From assembly GCA_963575645.1 (NCBI GenBank), contig OY754469.1:16634001-16698000 (forward strand): a stretch of DNA of 64,000 nt. Direction: 5' to 3'. The position numbers and the translations under genes are program-made. Positions 61,105 through 64,000 of this stretch are shown piece after piece (positions within the stretch are counted from its first letter, which is position 1; every line of letters starts with the position of its first letter). Source of the DNA: Xanthostigma xanthostigma (lineage: Eukaryota > Arthropoda > Insecta > Raphidioptera > Raphidiidae). The notes under the pieces were generated by a model. The model was not told the DNA's origin. It made no database searches and saw only the letters and a list, made by a program, of their open reading frames with translations.

Positions 61105-61413
61105 TAGAGCTGTAACAAGCCGTATGTATTCGTTACTGAGTAACGAACCGTTACTTACAAATTCATTTCGTTACTCGCATTTGTCGTATCCATGTCAGTT
61201 CGACTCGTTTGATGCGGTTATACGAACGAAGTCATACCGTGTCACGTATGCGACGCGCCTCGATGCGATGGTACATGCTTGATGCTGTTAGTACACGATT
61301 GTATGTCGTATGAAAAGTAACGAGTAATGTAACGATACGAAAGTAACGGGTACTGGTTCTTTAAGTAACGAATACATACGGGTAGACAATTTCTCGTTAC
61401 TTTTACAGCTCTA
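61105..61413. mobile_element. hAT-type MITE with tagagctgtaa ends (309 bp)
   Basis: Ends tagagctgtaac and gttacttttacagctcta are inverted repeats. A further mirrored block is cgtatgtattcgttact/agtaacgaatacatacg. Perfect 8-bp duplication gtaattaa (61097-61104, 61414-61421). The interior is full of gtaacga motifs. Confidence 0.88.
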
Positions 61414-64000
61414 GTAATTAAAAAACAGTGGGTAATTAAAAGGAGCGATTTTATAAGAAGGTGTGAAAAAAAACATTTTTCGCGTCGTATTTTCATGTAT
61501 TTATTAAATTTAATTTTGGGATATTCTAGCTCAGTTTTTAATCCATGTGTTAAAAGTTTTTTCATTGATTGCATTTGTTTACGTTTTATACAGAATTTTT
61601 AGGAAAAACATGTGTTAATAATTTATTACCAAAAATCAAAATTATTATGAATCAGCTTTTGGTTTCACTCATGTCAATGATATTTTTGACGTGACTAGCT
61701 CGAGTATAGTCGGGTAAAAAGTATTCTAAATTATAAAAAGTTTAATTGATAGTGTAGCTATTAGTTTAAAAAAAAGAAACCAATCCCAAATGATGCCAAA
61801 ATATACAGGCATACAAACAAAGATTCTGGAGCCAAAATTCACCAGAAGAAAATCTGATATTGATTAGTTTGCATATTTCTAAATTCAAAGGTCATCAAAT
61901 GTTAAATTTCAAAAGACGTCACTGAACCGAAATCTACTTCTGTTTGAATTTCATGTAACATTAATAGCGATCACCTATATTATGATCTGACTGAGTAATG
62001 GCGTGGGGTGACATCCACACTCCATTTAACAACCCCCATAGCCCAGAGAATCATTATATTCTAACCTCTGTACTTGCTCTTCGTAATGATGCGTATATAT
62101 ACGCAGACACCACATATTGCGTTTGTAGTATTTAATATCTATGCAGTTTAGGCATTTGTCCTATTCAATAGCTATTTATAACTAGATAAGAATCCCTGGA
62201 CGTGTGCAATGCACCCGTACATAGTTCGATTAAATTTTTTTTTAAACTAGCCACAATCTTTTATCATGAGTGTTTTTCAATTAAAACATGTCTTTTGTTT
62301 TAGTAATACCCGTCTTCGGAAAGGAAAGTTGGGTAACTATGCGACGATACCATTGCGGGTATCATAATTTTATGAATGGTTACTTTGCGATGGCAGAGAA
62401 GACTGTATAGAAGTTCAAACTTGTGTTATATTTGGCGATCACCCCAAAGCGCAGTTCCCACCCCAATTGTCAAGATGGCGATGCGGCGCACTCAAGCTTC
62501 GAAACCGCAACGCCAGGTGGCGATAATTAATAATGTCAGCATCACACCTTAATCATTGCATTTTTCATATTTTTTTTATATAAAAAAAATGAACAGAAAT
62601 TGATGAATTTCTTATATTTATTTTCTACGGTGTTTAGAGAAACGCTCAAATTTACTTCTGAAGATGAGAGATGGAAGTATACGTCCTCCACTGACACTAA
62701 AACTCGATCGTTCTGTCATCTAACAGAAACAAGATAAATTAAAACTTCCGGCCACACTGTTCCATTAGAAATAAACTTCTATACAGTCTCTCTTGACGTA
62801 ATTAGCCATCACCAGGGCTGATTACGTCTCATTTTATTTCTATTTAATAAATCCCCATTTACGGTCATTAGTTTTTGTTTTTTTACAGATCTCTTCTGTC
62901 AAAATGAACGATGTTTTTAAGCGTTCCAAAACTGACCCAATGTAAATGCTATTTACTAAGCCATTTAATCACTTTTTACAATTATTATTGCAGTTCTAGG
63001 AAGTATTTACCAAACAAACTTCTGTGACTATAGTCAGACAGATAATGTTTGAGGAAGTGCGTTGATACAGAATCGCGGATTGTCGCGCCAGTACTTTCAG
63101 TCTTAAAGATAGAACTTCGCCGCTTTGATAATTCTTTTCACTTTGGGTACAATTTCTAATGCCGCGGATGTTGACATAGCGGATGTTGGCATGCACACGT
63201 TGCGATGATATTCTTGTATAGTGCTATTTTCAGACACCTCTTGACTCTTGCGTATTTATACACTTTGTACTGTGCGTATACTTGGACACAGAGACATTTA
63301 ATATAAGGAGACACAACATCCCATTCATAAAACACGATTTGTTTATAATCATACATAGTTTCACAGTTTTAAATAAGTTGGAAAGAGATGGCTTTAAAAA
63401 GGCAACGTTGTAACGGAAGCTTCTTCAGCATTATCTTAACCAGGGGCGTATGGTTTTTTCGGGATTATTAAAAACAAGAATTTTTAACGTAAATTAAAAA
63501 TATATTTTGTGTTAATGGAATATTCATATAACATTAGAACATACCTAACAATTGTAAAGCCAGGTTTTACAATATTTATTTAATAAAAGGAGCAAAATTT
63601 ACTTGAATATCAATTAGAAGTAATTAATACTGGAGAGGTTCTAGACGCAATAGAAACTGATTTTACGTTTTATTAAAATAATTTACTCTAGAAGATAAAA
63701 TTTGGTATGTAATTTGAATCAAAGATTTTAACGTGATTTGTTTTATCGCATATAATCTGGTGGTCAAAGCATTTTAATTGCCAAACGTCACTGTGTAGTA
63801 AAGTGGCATTTTACTAAACGATTTTAAATGCAATAATGTGCCTTTACTAACAAATGAGAATAATAAACTGGCCACGTGCGAGTAGAACTTGCGAGGAGAG
63901 GGTATGTACCATTCCGTTTTTTGTGAAAACTTTAATACTTAAGATTTTCGTTTTAGTTTTCCTGTAAACTATAAGAGGGGGCCCTATATTCGCTATTTTT
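61414..64000. other. Gene-poor right end of window
   Basis: Only short ORFs without recognisable homology. The last ~60 bp (ttttcctgtaaactataaga) begin another copy of the dispersed repeat found at 20100-20660 and 51165-51650. Confidence 0.5.

Noticed and set aside
63880..64000. Start of a new gene at the right edge
   Set aside because: The sequence matches the dispersed repeat at 20100-20660 and 51165-51650 instead.

Overview
This is an AT-rich, intron-bearing nuclear segment of an animal genome, most likely an insect. The proteins are ordinary metazoan housekeeping proteins. Introns are GT-AG, and there are many copies of insect-style repeats and small DNA transposons. Frequent gactgactgac-type and RTE-like tails would fit a hemipteran or another insect, but the order cannot be fixed from sequence alone. 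I see no bacterial, CRISPR or tRNA features.

Layout: The left half is gene-rich. (1) KDM8/JMJD5, plus strand, 497-3025, missing its 5' exon(s). (2) BAP31, minus, 5309-6434. (3) DNAJB12/B14-type ER DnaJ, minus, 10586-12611. (4) An unrecognised 1075-residue coiled-coil protein, plus, 18136-24987, with a possible N-myristoylation site. (5) IFT88, plus, ten exons, 25685-35600. (6) Cathepsin B, plus, 38133-40552. (7) ALG14, minus, single exon, 42276-42935, head-to-head with (8) TFG, plus, 43328-46830. (9) Ribosomal protein eL31, minus, 48624-50395, with a short noncoding first exon that looks like a TOP leader. From about 50.4 kb to 64 kb I find no convincing gene, only repeats and two unidentified ORFs. 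All exon chains were joined by eye at GT-AG sites and each complete chain sums to a multiple of three.

Themes: Several genes act in the early secretory pathway (BAP31, DNAJB12, ALG14, TFG), but they are interspersed with unrelated genes and I do not claim a functional cluster. The most striking feature is the density of small DNA elements. At least seven insertions have perfect 8-bp target duplications (hAT type), and one larger relative has an imperfect one. There is also one PIF/Harbinger-like element (TTA), one pogo/Tigger-like element (TA), two TTAA-flanked foldback copies, several other foldbacks, and a 707-bp near-perfect palindrome inside an IFT88 intron. I do not see a novel multigene system. 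The best leads are the coiled-coil gene, the expanded RPGTG-type repeat at the IFT88 N-terminus, the intronic palindrome, and a 139-codon ORF at 55500-55919.
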